Source: Flavobacterium sp. N502536
Lineage (GTDB): Bacteria; Bacteroidota; Bacteroidia; Flavobacteriales; Flavobacteriaceae
NCBI RefSeq assembly: GCF_025947345.1
Contig: NZ_CP110011.1
Location: 3,968,001-4,032,000 of the forward strand
Length of the DNA: 64,000 bases
Reading direction: 5' to 3'
The position numbers were made by a program, and so were the translations under genes. Under the pieces are notes generated by a model. The model had not been told where the DNA came from. It ran no database searches and was given only the letters and a program-made list of their open reading frames with translations. Shown piece after piece: positions 17,684 through 27,891 of this stretch (positions are counted from its first letter, which is position 1; the number at the start of each line of letters is the position of its first letter).

Positions 17684-18442
17684 ATGGGGTTTTATGACTT
17701 ACCAAAGCAGGAAAGAGAGGAGCTAGTCAGTAGAATAAAAGAGGATATTCATAAGGATTTAAGCAATTCTAAAACTCAAAAAATAAACCAGTACTTTTCA
17801 GACGAAGATACTTATATCCGAAAGGCAGCGTACTTATCGATTGGCAGATTGTATTTTGAAAATAAAGAACTGCAGGCTGTTGTTATCGAATGTTTAGAAA
17901 ATCTATTTGACAGCGAAAATTTCAAGATTCGTCAGACGGTGATCAATTCAGCTGGTGAGATTGGTAAACAGGATTTTGAAATGGTGCAGCGATTTTTTGA
18001 TAAGGGACTATTTGACCATCATCATTCTCCCAGGAATGCGGTAATTGGCTCGATAAAGAAAATGGGGGAGGTTAACCCAAAACCGGTTTTAGAATGGGCA
18101 AGGAAGTTTTTACATCATGAGGACAAAGAAATCCGACGTGAAATTTGTCACGGAATAGAATTGCGGGGCAGAACCCATCCTGAGGATATTTTGCCTTTGT
18201 TACAGGAATTGCAGCACGATAAAACAACCAGAGTACGAAAAACTTTAGTTCATGTTTTGGGTCAGATTGCTTACAAAAAAGGCTGTATAGAGACTGTTGT
18301 TGCCAATCTGAAAACCTGGGAAAACAAAGAACTGGTAGCCGATGCATTAGAAGAAATTATAGATGTGCATCATCGTTATCGGAATTTTTCGGTTTTAACA
18401 CAAGAAGAAGCAAGGTCTTATATTGAAGAAAATTACGAATGA
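17684..18442 (+). CDS. HEAT-repeat protein
   Basis: A 252-residue soluble, all-helical protein made of HEAT-like repeats, for example YIRKAAYLSIGRL, KIRQTVINSAGEIG, EIRREICHGIELRG and RVRKTLVHVLGQIA, at roughly 35-residue spacing. HEAT repeats form a curved scaffold for protein or nucleic-acid binding; DNA alkylation-repair (AlkD-like) proteins share the fold, but I cannot see the features that would prove a glycosylase. It is encoded after the kinase/receiver pair. Function unknown. Confidence 0.75.
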   Translation: MGFYDLPKQEREELVSRIKEDIHKDLSNSKTQKINQYFSDEDTYIRKAAYLSIGRLYFENKELQAVVIECLENLFDSENFKIRQTVINSAGEIGKQDFEMVQRFFDKGLFDHHHSPRNAVIGSIKKMGEVNPKPVLEWARKFLHHEDKEIRREICHGIELRGRTHPEDILPLLQELQHDKTTRVRKTLVHVLGQIAYKKGCIETVVANLKTWENKELVADALEEIIDVHHRYRNFSVLTQEEARSYIEENYE

Positions 18443-18480
18443 TTCAGATCATAAAGAACCTAACTATAGCCCAAAAATCA

Positions 18481-18507
18481 ATGAGCCCGATAGTACATCG
18501 GGCTCAT
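18481..18507. terminator. Bidirectional terminator hairpin
   Basis: ATGAGCCCGAT pairs perfectly with ATCGGGCTCAT around five bases, between convergent genes. The following T run is weak, so efficiency is uncertain. Confidence 0.6.
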
Positions 18508-18578
18508 TAGTATCAAATTGTAAGTATAAAATTTTCTAAAGTTTTGGGGCAACTTTACCTTGAAGTTATTTTAGGGAC

Positions 18579-19898
18579 TTACAATTCTGGATTGTTTAAA
18601 CGCGCATCCAGAGGGAATGGCAATGTATAACGCGGATCATTTTCAATAAGTGTATAATTTTCTCCGTTTATGGTATGTATGATTTGTTTTTGCGTTGTTC
18701 TTCTTAAATCAAACCAGCGATGACCTTCTACAGCAAATTCACGTTGTCTTTCCTGAGCGATAAAATCAAGAAGCTGAGTTTGTGTCATGGCAGCAATCGA
18801 TAGGCTTAACTGATCAAAAGCCGTAGTTTTATATCTGTTTTTGATGAAAGTGATTACCGTTGTTCTTGCTGTTATCAGATCGTTTAATTGTGCCGATGCT
18901 TCTGCTTTTGTCAAATACAATTCAGATGTTCTAAAGGTACATTTTTGAGTAATATCACCACCTTTTCTAAATCTGTATCTGCTTCCGCTTGCCTGATAAT
19001 ACAGCGCAAAACGTAAATCGTTTGTTTTATCATAAACGCCTGTTAAAGTTGGCGCTGCATATGATGTTCCTTTCAAAAGATTAATAAAAGGATCCTCAAG
19101 TGCTAATATAGATTCCGGTCCGTTGTAAAGATTAGGTAAGGCAGCAGTAGTGTTTAAGTTGATTAAAGCACTTTTGTATGTCATTGCTTTATCTGCAGCA
19201 GCAATAGCTTTTGCCCATTCTTTTCTGTAAAGGAAAATACGGGATTCCATTGCATATAAGGCAGCTTTAGAAAAACGGTAGTTGATACCCGTTGTTTGCG
19301 TGTCTAAATTCAATAATCTTTTTGCTTCTTCATTATCAGATAAAATCTGATCGTAAATAACAGCAACACTTTGAGGAACATAAGCTTGCTCTAAATCTAT
19401 TTTTAAAGCCAACGGAACACCTCTGTCAGTTGCAGCTGTTGCAGCATTGTAAGGTTTACTGAAGATATTTAATAGATCAAAGTAAGCAAATGCTCTTAGA
19501 GCGTAAGCTTCTCCTATTAGTTGATCTTTCTCTGCAGAAGGCGCTAATTTTACGGTTGCTTCATTGATGATCACATTGGTATAGAAAATTCTGTTGTACA
19601 AAGTAGCATAAGGAAAACTGTTTGTAGTTTTATCAGGATTGGCATCGTTCCAGATATAATGATCTCTGTAGAAAGTAGCATTATCATTAGATTCATCTAA
19701 AACCAATTCGTCTGCTCTAATAGTAGATAATGCTTTATGAATAGCAGTTGTAGAGTAGCCACTTGTCATTACTGCTCTATAATCAGTTAAAGTTTCCGGA
19801 ATTACTTTACCTACTGGCTCAACATCAAGATAATGATCACAGCTTACAGTAGTAATGGCTACGCCGGCAAAGAATATGTATTTTAATATATTTTTCAT
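18579..19898 (-). CDS. SusD/RagB family nutrient-binding lipoprotein
   Basis: A 439-residue surface lipoprotein (lipobox TTVSC, Cys20). It has the SusD-like N-terminal DHYLDVEPVGKVIPETLTDYRAVM segment, the TPR-rich middle (EAYALRAFAYFDLLNIF) and the C-terminal LLDFIAQERQREFAVEGHRWFDLRR signature of the SusD/RagB family. At 439 residues it is on the short side. It lies 11 bases downstream of the SusC gene in the same operon. SusD caps the SusC barrel and binds the nutrient. No glycan enzymes are nearby, but a protease is, so a peptide substrate as in RagAB is plausible. Confidence 0.95.
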   Translation of the reverse strand: MKNILKYIFFAGVAITTVSCDHYLDVEPVGKVIPETLTDYRAVMTSGYSTTAIHKALSTIRADELVLDESNDNATFYRDHYIWNDANPDKTTNSFPYATLYNRIFYTNVIINEATVKLAPSAEKDQLIGEAYALRAFAYFDLLNIFSKPYNAATAATDRGVPLALKIDLEQAYVPQSVAVIYDQILSDNEEAKRLLNLDTQTTGINYRFSKAALYAMESRIFLYRKEWAKAIAAADKAMTYKSALINLNTTAALPNLYNGPESILALEDPFINLLKGTSYAAPTLTGVYDKTNDLRFALYYQASGSRYRFRKGGDITQKCTFRTSELYLTKAEASAQLNDLITARTTVITFIKNRYKTTAFDQLSLSIAAMTQTQLLDFIAQERQREFAVEGHRWFDLRRTTQKQIIHTINGENYTLIENDPRYTLPFPLDARLNNPEL

Positions 19899-19909
19899 TT
19901 TAAATCAGA

Positions 19910-22900
19910 TTAAAAAGTTAGGTTACATCCTAAAGATATTGATCTTGGGATTGGTTGTGCATAGATATTTCCGAACGTTTCCGGGTCAAAGTAACCTTTA
20001 TAATCAGAGCTGATTACAAATAAGTTTCTTCCTTCGATACTAAATCTTACACTATCCATAAACAACGTTTTTGTCGCTGTTTTAGGCAATGAATATCCTA
20101 AACGAACGCTGCTTAAACGCATATAGCTCATTTCATGAACCCAAGTATCTAAATAGTTGTAAACATTAAGTGGTGCTCCTGCTGGTGAAAACCATTGGTA
20201 AGCCATCCATGAATCTCCTGTTCCTGAAGTTGGACTAGTAATTCCAGGTATGTTTGAACCTGTATTAGTAGGTGACCAGGCATTAAGTACATCTGTAGTG
20301 TAGTTCTGACCACGATCTAATTGTGTACCATTAAAATTTGGTTTTTCAACAACAGTTTGTTTAAGATTGAAAGTGGTAGCAATAGTAAGATCAAAATTAT
20401 GAACTTTAAAAGTGTTGATAAAACCACCGGTAAATTTAGGATCTGCATCTCCGACATAAGTAAACAAATCTCTTGTTTCTTCATTCGTAAGTTTTGATTG
20501 CGAGAAAACTCCCGGGAAAAAATCTGCATAAGGATCAAAAAGACCAAAAAGAGTTTGCGTGTTTACAGTTTCTCCTTTTTTGTTTACAAATAAAGGGAAA
20601 CCACTTTCATCAATTCCGTTAGTTTTTAATGCAAATACGGCATTAACAGGTAATCCTTGTCTTGAAGGTAAATAGGTGTTAGATCTTGTCTGGATGCGAT
20701 CAACAGTACTCTTATTATGAGCAAAATTAATAGTCGTGTTCCATTTAAAGTTCGGACGGTCAATGTTTCTTGTAGACAAAGAAATCTCGTATCCTTTATT
20801 CGTTACCTGAGCCCAGTTAGCGTTTGTATATTCAAAACCGTTTTCAACAGGAAGTGATTGTAAGCCAATTAAATCAGTACTTTTTCTTCCGTAAATATCG
20901 GTTATAATGTTAATACGGTTGTTGAATAACCCCAGATCCATTCCAAAGTTGGTATTGGTCGTCTTTTCCCATCTTAATTTATCATTTGGAGGAGAAGCTA
21001 CACTAATAATAGGTTCTGATTGTCCCGGTAAAATAATAGTTGTTTGATTTGTTCCAACGACATACGGAGAAGTATTTTTATCGATATTTCCTTGTAAACC
21101 GTAAGACGCACGTAATCTTAAATTAGAAACTATTTCGCTATCTTTTAAGAAATTTTCTTCAGATACTGCCCATGAACCGGAAACTGCCCATAATGGTAAG
21201 TATTTGTATTTAGGATCTGCACCAAATAAATCTGAACCGTCGTAACGAACACTTCCAAAGAACGTATATTTTCTGTCATACGTATAAGATGCTGTTGCGA
21301 AGAATGATGCAAATGCATTTTCGTTTTCATTCTTTAAATACGTTCTATAGGTTGGATTAGATGCATAATTTTGAGTTGGAAAAACAATTTGAGTTGTAGT
21401 CAATGTTTTCGGGTCGAAACCAAAACCTTTTGTATTAATAGCTGTGCTTTTGTTTTTTCTTAACTCATTACCCACCATAAATTCTAACTCATGTTTCCCT
21501 CCAAGAGTAGTGTTATAGTTTAACATCGTTTTCCAGTTGTATTGAAAAAAGTCAGTGTTTGAATTTTGAATAATTCCGCCAACAGGAAGGAAATAAGTAT
21601 AAGCTCCATTTGCAAATACACTTGTTTTTTCTCTTTCTTTTCTTGTAAAGTAAGTGTCTTTACCGGCATATTTTTCAGAAGCATTGTTGTCAAACTGTAA
21701 ACCAATTTGTGTACTTGCTTTTAATCCTTTTGTAATAGTATAATCAACGTCAAGTAATGCTTTTATAGATCTTGTTGTCAATTCGTAATTAGTATTTTCT
21801 CTTTCTTCTAAGTAATTAAAAGGAATATATACACTTCCATTTCCATACCCGGTCATGTCTTTATCATAATTATAACTTCCATCAGCGTTTAATGGAGCTA
21901 GATATGGATTTGCGTTTCTGGAGTAATTAGCAGGATTTGTAAAAGTGTCCGTATCTGAAATATAAGATGATTTTCTACTTTGTGTACCAAAAATTCCAAC
22001 GCCAACACGCAATTTATCAGTTACATCAAAGTTATTTTTTAAGGTAAGGTTGTATCTGTCAAAACCAGTTCCGATAGTAGCTCCTTCTTCGTTGTAAGCT
22101 CCTAAAGAGAAATAGTAATCTGATTTTTCTCCACCACCAGATAAACTTAAGGTATATTGTTTGTTGATAGCGCTTCGGTACAATAAATCACCCCAATTGG
22201 TATTGATGTTTCTTAAAGCGTTGATTGAGTTTTGTGTTGTTGGACTTAGAGACGAAAAACCTCCCGATCTGTAGGCTCCTAATTCATTAGCCTGTTTAAG
22301 AATACGGGAAATTTCTCCGTTACCGTCTCTGTAAGTCAAATCTTCTCTTGAAGCCAGTGAAAGTTCAAGATCTACTTTTTGAGAAGAATTTAAAAGGTTT
22401 AATTTAGAAAAATCAGGTTTTTGAGTCACAAAAGTATTGACATTCAAATCTACCTTCATGCTTCCTTTTTTTCCTTTTTTAGTCGTTACCACAATAACAC
22501 CGTTTGCAGCTCTTGCTCCATAAATGGCAGTTGCAGCAGCATCTTTTAGTATGGTAATATCTTTAATATCTTCAGGATTTAAACCTGCGATAGAAAAATT
22601 GTTTAATACGTCGATATTGTCTTTGTCATAGTTTTGAGGAATATCATTTCCTTCTAATGGCAAACCATCCAAAACCCATAACGGATCCTGTGCACCATTA
22701 AGAGATGCTGTACCACGAACTCTGATTTTTGCAATGGTTCCCGGAGCTCCCGTTTGTGGTGTTACCGCAACACCCGCAACCTGACCGATTAACATTTGAT
22801 CTAAACTCGCCACACCGGCTTGTTTGATATTTGCCATTTCAACTTTGGCAACAGCCGAAGTCAATTTTCTTTTTTCGATCTTTTGGTAGCCCGTTACAAC

Positions 22901-23254
22901 AATTTCTTTCAATTCACTAACATCTGATTTTAAAGAAACCGTATATTGGTTTTTATCTGTAATATCAATAGTATAAGGCAGGTAACCCATATAAGTTACT
23001 CTTAAAGTCTTGATACTACTGTTTATTTTAAATTCAAAGGCACCGTCAAAATCGGTTACAGTTCCCAGACTGGCACTTTGAATAACTCCTTTTTGTTCTG
23101 TATTGTTGGATATGGAAGTGTTTTCGACAAAAACAGTAACTCCCGGTATTGGCAGTCCGTCTTTGGCGTCGAGCACCTTTCCTTTAATAGTCCTTTCCTG
23201 CGCGTAACCCGAGAGGGCCAGGAGGAAGCTCAGCATGTAAAATAAATTCTTCAT
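19910..23254 (-). CDS. SusC/RagA family TonB-linked outer membrane transporter
   Basis: A 1114-residue outer-membrane transporter. Signal peptide (1-18, ending YAQ), carboxypeptidase-like domain (RTIKGKVLDAKDGLPIPGVTVFV) with an unusual insertion of about 15 residues before TVTDFDG, plug with the family signature LWVLDGLPLEGNDI and AATAIYGARAANGVIVVTTKKG, then a 22-strand-type barrel to the C terminus (SISLGCNLTF). It follows the metalloprotease gene by 22 bases and precedes SusD by 11, so the three are one operon. The cargo is not shown by the sequence. Confidence 0.95.
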   Translation of the reverse strand: MKNLFYMLSFLLALSGYAQERTIKGKVLDAKDGLPIPGVTVFVENTSISNNTEQKGVIQSASLGTVTDFDGAFEFKINSSIKTLRVTYMGYLPYTIDITDKNQYTVSLKSDVSELKEIVVTGYQKIEKRKLTSAVAKVEMANIKQAGVASLDQMLIGQVAGVAVTPQTGAPGTIAKIRVRGTASLNGAQDPLWVLDGLPLEGNDIPQNYDKDNIDVLNNFSIAGLNPEDIKDITILKDAAATAIYGARAANGVIVVTTKKGKKGSMKVDLNVNTFVTQKPDFSKLNLLNSSQKVDLELSLASREDLTYRDGNGEISRILKQANELGAYRSGGFSSLSPTTQNSINALRNINTNWGDLLYRSAINKQYTLSLSGGGEKSDYYFSLGAYNEEGATIGTGFDRYNLTLKNNFDVTDKLRVGVGIFGTQSRKSSYISDTDTFTNPANYSRNANPYLAPLNADGSYNYDKDMTGYGNGSVYIPFNYLEERENTNYELTTRSIKALLDVDYTITKGLKASTQIGLQFDNNASEKYAGKDTYFTRKEREKTSVFANGAYTYFLPVGGIIQNSNTDFFQYNWKTMLNYNTTLGGKHELEFMVGNELRKNKSTAINTKGFGFDPKTLTTTQIVFPTQNYASNPTYRTYLKNENENAFASFFATASYTYDRKYTFFGSVRYDGSDLFGADPKYKYLPLWAVSGSWAVSEENFLKDSEIVSNLRLRASYGLQGNIDKNTSPYVVGTNQTTIILPGQSEPIISVASPPNDKLRWEKTTNTNFGMDLGLFNNRINIITDIYGRKSTDLIGLQSLPVENGFEYTNANWAQVTNKGYEISLSTRNIDRPNFKWNTTINFAHNKSTVDRIQTRSNTYLPSRQGLPVNAVFALKTNGIDESGFPLFVNKKGETVNTQTLFGLFDPYADFFPGVFSQSKLTNEETRDLFTYVGDADPKFTGGFINTFKVHNFDLTIATTFNLKQTVVEKPNFNGTQLDRGQNYTTDVLNAWSPTNTGSNIPGITSPTSGTGDSWMAYQWFSPAGAPLNVYNYLDTWVHEMSYMRLSSVRLGYSLPKTATKTLFMDSVRFSIEGRNLFVISSDYKGYFDPETFGNIYAQPIPRSISLGCNLTF

Positions 23255-23276
23255 TGGTTGTTTTGGATTATGTTAA

Positions 23277-25877
23277 TTATAGTGTGTTGTTTAGCGCTCT
23301 TTCGATACGTTGGATCAGGTCAAAATAATGATTCCTTGTTTCCTGATTTCCAATGTTTCTTTTCGTTTTCAATAGTTGCAGAATCTGATTCAATTCTCCT
23401 TTTTTATCAGAAGTCACTTCTGAAACTCTCTTCAGCGAAGACTGATTAATGTTACGTGCCATTTTTGATTCATTCAGATAATCACACAAATGCGGCATGT
23501 TTAAGGTTTCGCTCAACTGTATTCCTTTTTTGGAATCTGTTTTCTCAAAAAGTTTATTTGTTGAAACGATCAGGATGTCTACATAATTTTTTTGTGTCAT
23601 GCGTTCCATAATCGTAAGCGATTTGTTTTGGATCGTAGGTGCAAAAATGTTTTGGTGAATTGTTTTGAACAATTGTGTTACCGTGAATACATTTTCTTTG
23701 GCTTCATTACGCTGAAACAATTCGTTTTCGGTCATGCGCAACAAACGATCGTCACTTAACAAGTTGTACAGTATACCGTATTGTAATTCTCTTGCCAAAG
23801 TGTACGGAGTGTACTCGTAAGGCCCAAGAGGAGAGTCTTTCAACGGATTTGTTTTGTCGAGGATCGGATTGAAAAACAACCATTCCGGAAGCGAAATACT
23901 ATTTTTTAGCAAATACGAAACGGCTCTTTTTTGAATTGCTGCCGGAACCGGAATATAACTTGCTTTGTTGTCGCCATGAACCGTTGTATTCAGATAGATT
24001 CCTCCAACATTGGTTAATACATGGTAATTGTACAAATTCCACTGACCAATAGCGCCGATGTAAAGTTTCCCTGTTTGGTAGTACGATTCGTCTTTGTCAT
24101 ACGTCCACTCCAGGATTTTACCTACCACTTTTTTAAGGTTTTTAAGCCCGTATTCGCTGGCTTTCATCGCGTCATCCCCTAAGTCTTCAGACTGCGAACG
24201 TGGATCGATCGTACTGTCACCGTCTTGTTGCTCTCCGTAGAAATAAATTGGGTCGTCCTGGTGTTTTGTAATCAGATTGTTAAGCGCAGTGTGCTCTTCG
24301 TTTTGGTCCGTATACCATTTGTAACCCCATTCGATAGCATATTTATCGTATTCACCAATTTTAGGTGTGATCGCTTCTACATGATCTTCGGGTTGGGCAA
24401 TATAGTTGTATCGGGCATAATCCATGATTGATGGTGCTGTTCCGCCCATTTTTGCCGTGAATTCTTTTGATCTTAACGATTCTACCGGATAGGCAAATGA
24501 AGCCCCCATATTGTGTTTTAAACCAAAAGTGTGTCCTACTTCATGAGAGGAAACAAAACGAATTGCTTCTCCCATATGTTCGTCACTAAACTTGTTTCCT
24601 CTGGCTTTCGGATCAATAGCACCCGTTTGAATGCGCATCCAGCTTTGCAGGGAAGTCATGACATTGTGCCACCAGATAATATCCGATTCTATAATTTCAC
24701 CGCTTCTTGGGTCCACAACTGCAGGTCCCATAGCATTAGATTTTTGCGAAGCCACATAGGTAATCACCGAGTAGCGTACATCGTCGATATCAAAATCGGT
24801 ATCCTCTGCGGTAGGTTCTTTGGCGATTACGGCATTTTTAAATCCGGCTCTTTCAAAAGCCACCTGCCAGTCGCGAACCCCGTCAATGATATACGAGCGC
24901 CATTGTTTTGGTGTCGAAGGATCGATATAATATACAATTGGCTTTTTAGGTTCTACCAGTTCGCCTTTGCGGTATTTTTCGATGTCTTCCTTTTTAGGCT
25001 CCAGTCTCCAGCGTGTAATTAATTCTTTTTCCTGCATGGCATGCTGGCTATCGCTGAAGTACCAGTGTTTTTCAGAGAAATACCCCACACGTTTGTCTGC
25101 AAAACGCGGCTGCATAGCAACTTTATCCAACAAAATAATATTGGATGTTACCCCAAATGTTACCGAAAGGGCAGGGCCGCCCTCGCTTACCGATGTCGTA
25201 AGCTGTGATTTTACTACGATATTTTTTGGAAACGTTTTCACATTTTCGATATACGACAGTTCTGATTTTACAGATCCGCCAAAGCCGATGTTGCTTAATA
25301 TGTCGTTGAAACTCTTTTGTTTACCGTCAAAAACCTTGTTGGCTTTGATGACAACTGAAGTAGAGTCGTTATTTTTGGTTTCGATATCAAAAACTTCAAT
25401 AATAGATTCTGAGAAATTACTGTTTACCGAAGCCGTAATAGCATCTCCAACAGGGGAGGATACCTTTGGAACAGAAGATTTTACCCAAACTTTTTTGGCA
25501 GTTAAATCTTTATGAAACGTTATAATTTTATTCTCGTAATTCATCCCTTTATTCAATCCGGCATCATTAACAGGTAAGGGAACATTGGAGATTTTATTGA
25601 CTACTAAAAACTCTCTTTGGAAAAGAGAATCGTTAATTTCTAAGTACAAATCTGTTTTGACCTGAATGGTATTGAAGAGCCCTTTCTTGAAAGTTCCCTT
25701 TTTTACAAGATCATCATACTTTTTTCCTTTAGAATCTTTTAATGAATCTTTAACTTGTTCTGTTTTGTCTTCTTTATTCTTTTTATTCTTTTTTTGAGAA
25801 ACCATAGTGCTGGTACTCAGTACCAGTACTAATAAAACGATATTTTTTAGGTTTATCAACAATGCCTTTTCTCTCAT
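23277..25877 (-). CDS. Secreted zinc-dependent metalloprotease (DUF5117/DUF5118 type)
   Basis: An 866-residue exported metzincin-like protease. A hydrophobic export signal (about 9-26) precedes a Lys-rich linker. The catalytic motif HEVGHTFGLKH is at 445-455 (His445, Glu446, His449, His455), with the Met-turn candidate in SIMDYARYNY. The arrangement of DUF5118, DUF5117 and catalytic parts is usual for this Bacteroidota family. It is the first gene of the SusC/SusD operon, which suggests that it trims proteins whose fragments the SusCD pair imports. An orphan sensor kinase lies 105 bases upstream on the same strand. Confidence 0.88.
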   Translation of the reverse strand: MREKALLINLKNIVLLVLVLSTSTMVSQKKNKKNKEDKTEQVKDSLKDSKGKKYDDLVKKGTFKKGLFNTIQVKTDLYLEINDSLFQREFLVVNKISNVPLPVNDAGLNKGMNYENKIITFHKDLTAKKVWVKSSVPKVSSPVGDAITASVNSNFSESIIEVFDIETKNNDSTSVVIKANKVFDGKQKSFNDILSNIGFGGSVKSELSYIENVKTFPKNIVVKSQLTTSVSEGGPALSVTFGVTSNIILLDKVAMQPRFADKRVGYFSEKHWYFSDSQHAMQEKELITRWRLEPKKEDIEKYRKGELVEPKKPIVYYIDPSTPKQWRSYIIDGVRDWQVAFERAGFKNAVIAKEPTAEDTDFDIDDVRYSVITYVASQKSNAMGPAVVDPRSGEIIESDIIWWHNVMTSLQSWMRIQTGAIDPKARGNKFSDEHMGEAIRFVSSHEVGHTFGLKHNMGASFAYPVESLRSKEFTAKMGGTAPSIMDYARYNYIAQPEDHVEAITPKIGEYDKYAIEWGYKWYTDQNEEHTALNNLITKHQDDPIYFYGEQQDGDSTIDPRSQSEDLGDDAMKASEYGLKNLKKVVGKILEWTYDKDESYYQTGKLYIGAIGQWNLYNYHVLTNVGGIYLNTTVHGDNKASYIPVPAAIQKRAVSYLLKNSISLPEWLFFNPILDKTNPLKDSPLGPYEYTPYTLARELQYGILYNLLSDDRLLRMTENELFQRNEAKENVFTVTQLFKTIHQNIFAPTIQNKSLTIMERMTQKNYVDILIVSTNKLFEKTDSKKGIQLSETLNMPHLCDYLNESKMARNINQSSLKRVSEVTSDKKGELNQILQLLKTKRNIGNQETRNHYFDLIQRIERALNNTL

Positions 25878-25982
25878 TGAAAGTTAAGTTTAGGTTAATT
25901 TTTGGCTAAAAATATTGCAGGGCTAACGTTAAAAAAAACAAAATGGAGTGAGTGGCTTTTTTTCGGGAGTGAATGTTTTGTT

Positions 25983-27545
25983 TTATCCGATTAAAGGCAA
26001 AATGCAAGTAAAATCGCCGTCTTTTTTGAAGACCTTGAAATCGTCTTTAGAATAATATTTGTAAATAATTTCTAAGTATTTGTGACCAAACTTGGATTCT
26101 TTTCCGAAGTTTTGCTTTTCGTTTAAATTATTGGTAATAATTACAACGTTTTCTTTAATGTCAATTGTTATTTTTAAAGGGGTTTCTTCAGAAGCTATAT
26201 TGTGTTTTATGGCGTTTTCCACCGCGATCTGAAAAGCCAGATACGGTACTTTTTTAGCCAGATTATTTTCGTCTTCAATGTGAATTGAAAAAACAAATTC
26301 TTCAGTAAATCGGGTTTGCTGCAGAAAAATGTACTTTTCAATAAAAAGCAGTTCTTCTTGTACCGTAACAATATTGTTTGCGGGCGGGCTAATCAGATAC
26401 CGGTATATCTTAGACAGATTAAGGGTAAATTTTCGTGCGACAGCCGTATTGCTTTCGATAAGCATATAAAGCGAGTTCAGGGAGTTAAACAAAAAGTGTG
26501 GATTAATCTGCTCTTTTAATTGTTGTAACTGAATAAGTGCTTTTTCTTTGTTGATCGTTTCATTTTCGATCAGCAGGTTGTTTTTTTCCTGTGCAAGTAC
26601 TTCTTTTTCCTGAAAGGTTTTGCGTGTAAATAGGGTAAACAGATAAAAGAATACAATTAAAATTGCCGTGGTTACGATGTAAATTAACGAAGCATACTTT
26701 TTTACTGTATTAACATCTTCATTTGATATTTTCTCCGCAAAATTAACGCAGACGTACCAGTTGGTTCCTTTAACATTGAGTCGTTTGGTATAACGAACGA
26801 TGTCCAGCCCTAAATATTCTGAAAGCGCAATGGTTCGGCTAAAGCCATTTTTATCCGTAAAAGTAGTATCACGCGGACGAAGGTTTGTGATTTTGAAAAT
26901 GTTCTTTTTCAGTAGTTTTACTTCCGGATGGTACAAAATCGTTCCTTTTTTATCGAATACAAAAGCATAATTGAGCGCTTTCTGATCGATAGTAGAGAAA
27001 TAAGATTGAAGGGCTTGTAAGTCAATATCATACCCGTATCGAATTACCGTGCCATTTGTAGCCGTGTATTTGTAGTAGATGCGCCAGAAAAAGTTTTTAT
27101 CGTCTTCAACGATGCAGTTGTATTCGCTGAGATTCCCGTTTTGGGCAGCAAAATTCTTTATAGAAGCTTCGAGATTAGGGCTATTCTTGGCGGTTACAAA
27201 TGTAATGTGCTGGCTGTTAATTTGAAACCAGTTGTTTTTTATCAGGCTGTCATTGGCATGAATGGTACTCAACACTTTTAAATTATCGGATAAGTTGTGC
27301 GTATTACTCATCTCGACAACACGTTTTAACTCCTTTTGAGTTTCTAAAAAACGTGACAATTCCTGTGCGAGTACTTCGTGTTTTTTTTGAAAGCCGCGTT
27401 CTTCTGTTGCTGTATTTGATTTTTCGGTAATTTCAGTTATAAAGCTGCTTAAAATATAAATCGAAAGCAGTGTAAGAACAATGAAAATGATTCCTAAAAT
27501 GAAGAAGTTCCTGCCGGAAAAGGTATTTTTAAAAGTAAATTTCAA
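25983..27545 (-). CDS. LytS-type sensor histidine kinase with periplasmic Cache-like domain
   Basis: A 520-residue kinase with two membrane helices (about 12-34 and 287-305) enclosing a periplasmic domain of some 250 residues that has a double-Cache-like pattern (for example YAFVFDKKGTILYHPE). The cytoplasmic part has His350 in EQINPHFLFNSLNSLY and IAVENAIKHN. The frame begins with TTG at 27545; no ATG is available that keeps the first helix, so TTG is the likely start. No response regulator is adjacent. It lies upstream of the protease/SusC/SusD operon on the same strand and may sense the same nutrient. Confidence 0.9.
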   Translation of the reverse strand: MKFTFKNTFSGRNFFILGIIFIVLTLLSIYILSSFITEITEKSNTATEERGFQKKHEVLAQELSRFLETQKELKRVVEMSNTHNLSDNLKVLSTIHANDSLIKNNWFQINSQHITFVTAKNSPNLEASIKNFAAQNGNLSEYNCIVEDDKNFFWRIYYKYTATNGTVIRYGYDIDLQALQSYFSTIDQKALNYAFVFDKKGTILYHPEVKLLKKNIFKITNLRPRDTTFTDKNGFSRTIALSEYLGLDIVRYTKRLNVKGTNWYVCVNFAEKISNEDVNTVKKYASLIYIVTTAILIVFFYLFTLFTRKTFQEKEVLAQEKNNLLIENETINKEKALIQLQQLKEQINPHFLFNSLNSLYMLIESNTAVARKFTLNLSKIYRYLISPPANNIVTVQEELLFIEKYIFLQQTRFTEEFVFSIHIEDENNLAKKVPYLAFQIAVENAIKHNIASEETPLKITIDIKENVVIITNNLNEKQNFGKESKFGHKYLEIIYKYYSKDDFKVFKKDGDFTCILPLIG

Positions 27546-27891
27546 CGATGTAGATTAAAATATAAGGCCCTATTTCAGTCCTTATAACAATAAGTTTTAA
27601 ATTTTTCAGGGTGCAAATATAAAACTTTTTGATTGATACTGTTCAAGTTAGCAAAAGTTAACAGTATTTTGAAGGGTTCGTTTAGTAAAAATCCTGTTAA
27701 GACAAAAAAGTTTCAGGTTTAAGTTTCAAAATAAACGCAAGACCTATAAAAAACAAAGTTCGCAAAGCTAAATTTAAACTTTGCGAACCTTGCGTAAACC
27801 TTTGCGAACCTTGCGGTAAAATTAAGTAGTAATTCTATTCTCATTTCAAACCTGAAACCTAAAACCTAAAACTTGAAACCTGAAACAAAAC
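27546..27891. other. Intergenic region with promoter and short repeats
   Basis: A 346-bp stretch without a gene. Besides the kinase promoter it holds an inverted repeat GTTCGCAAAG/CTTTGCGAAC (27758-27788), further copies of TTTGCGAACCTTGCG, and a degenerate run of CCTGAAA/CCTAAAA units (27848-27890). It contains no open frame of note. Confidence 0.6.
27614..27646 (-). promoter_or_regulatory. Promoter of the orphan sensor kinase
   Basis: On the minus strand TTG (27646-27644) is followed after 22 bases by TATATTTG (27621-27614), a match to the flavobacterial promoter consensus about 70 bases upstream of the TTG start codon. Confidence 0.55.
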
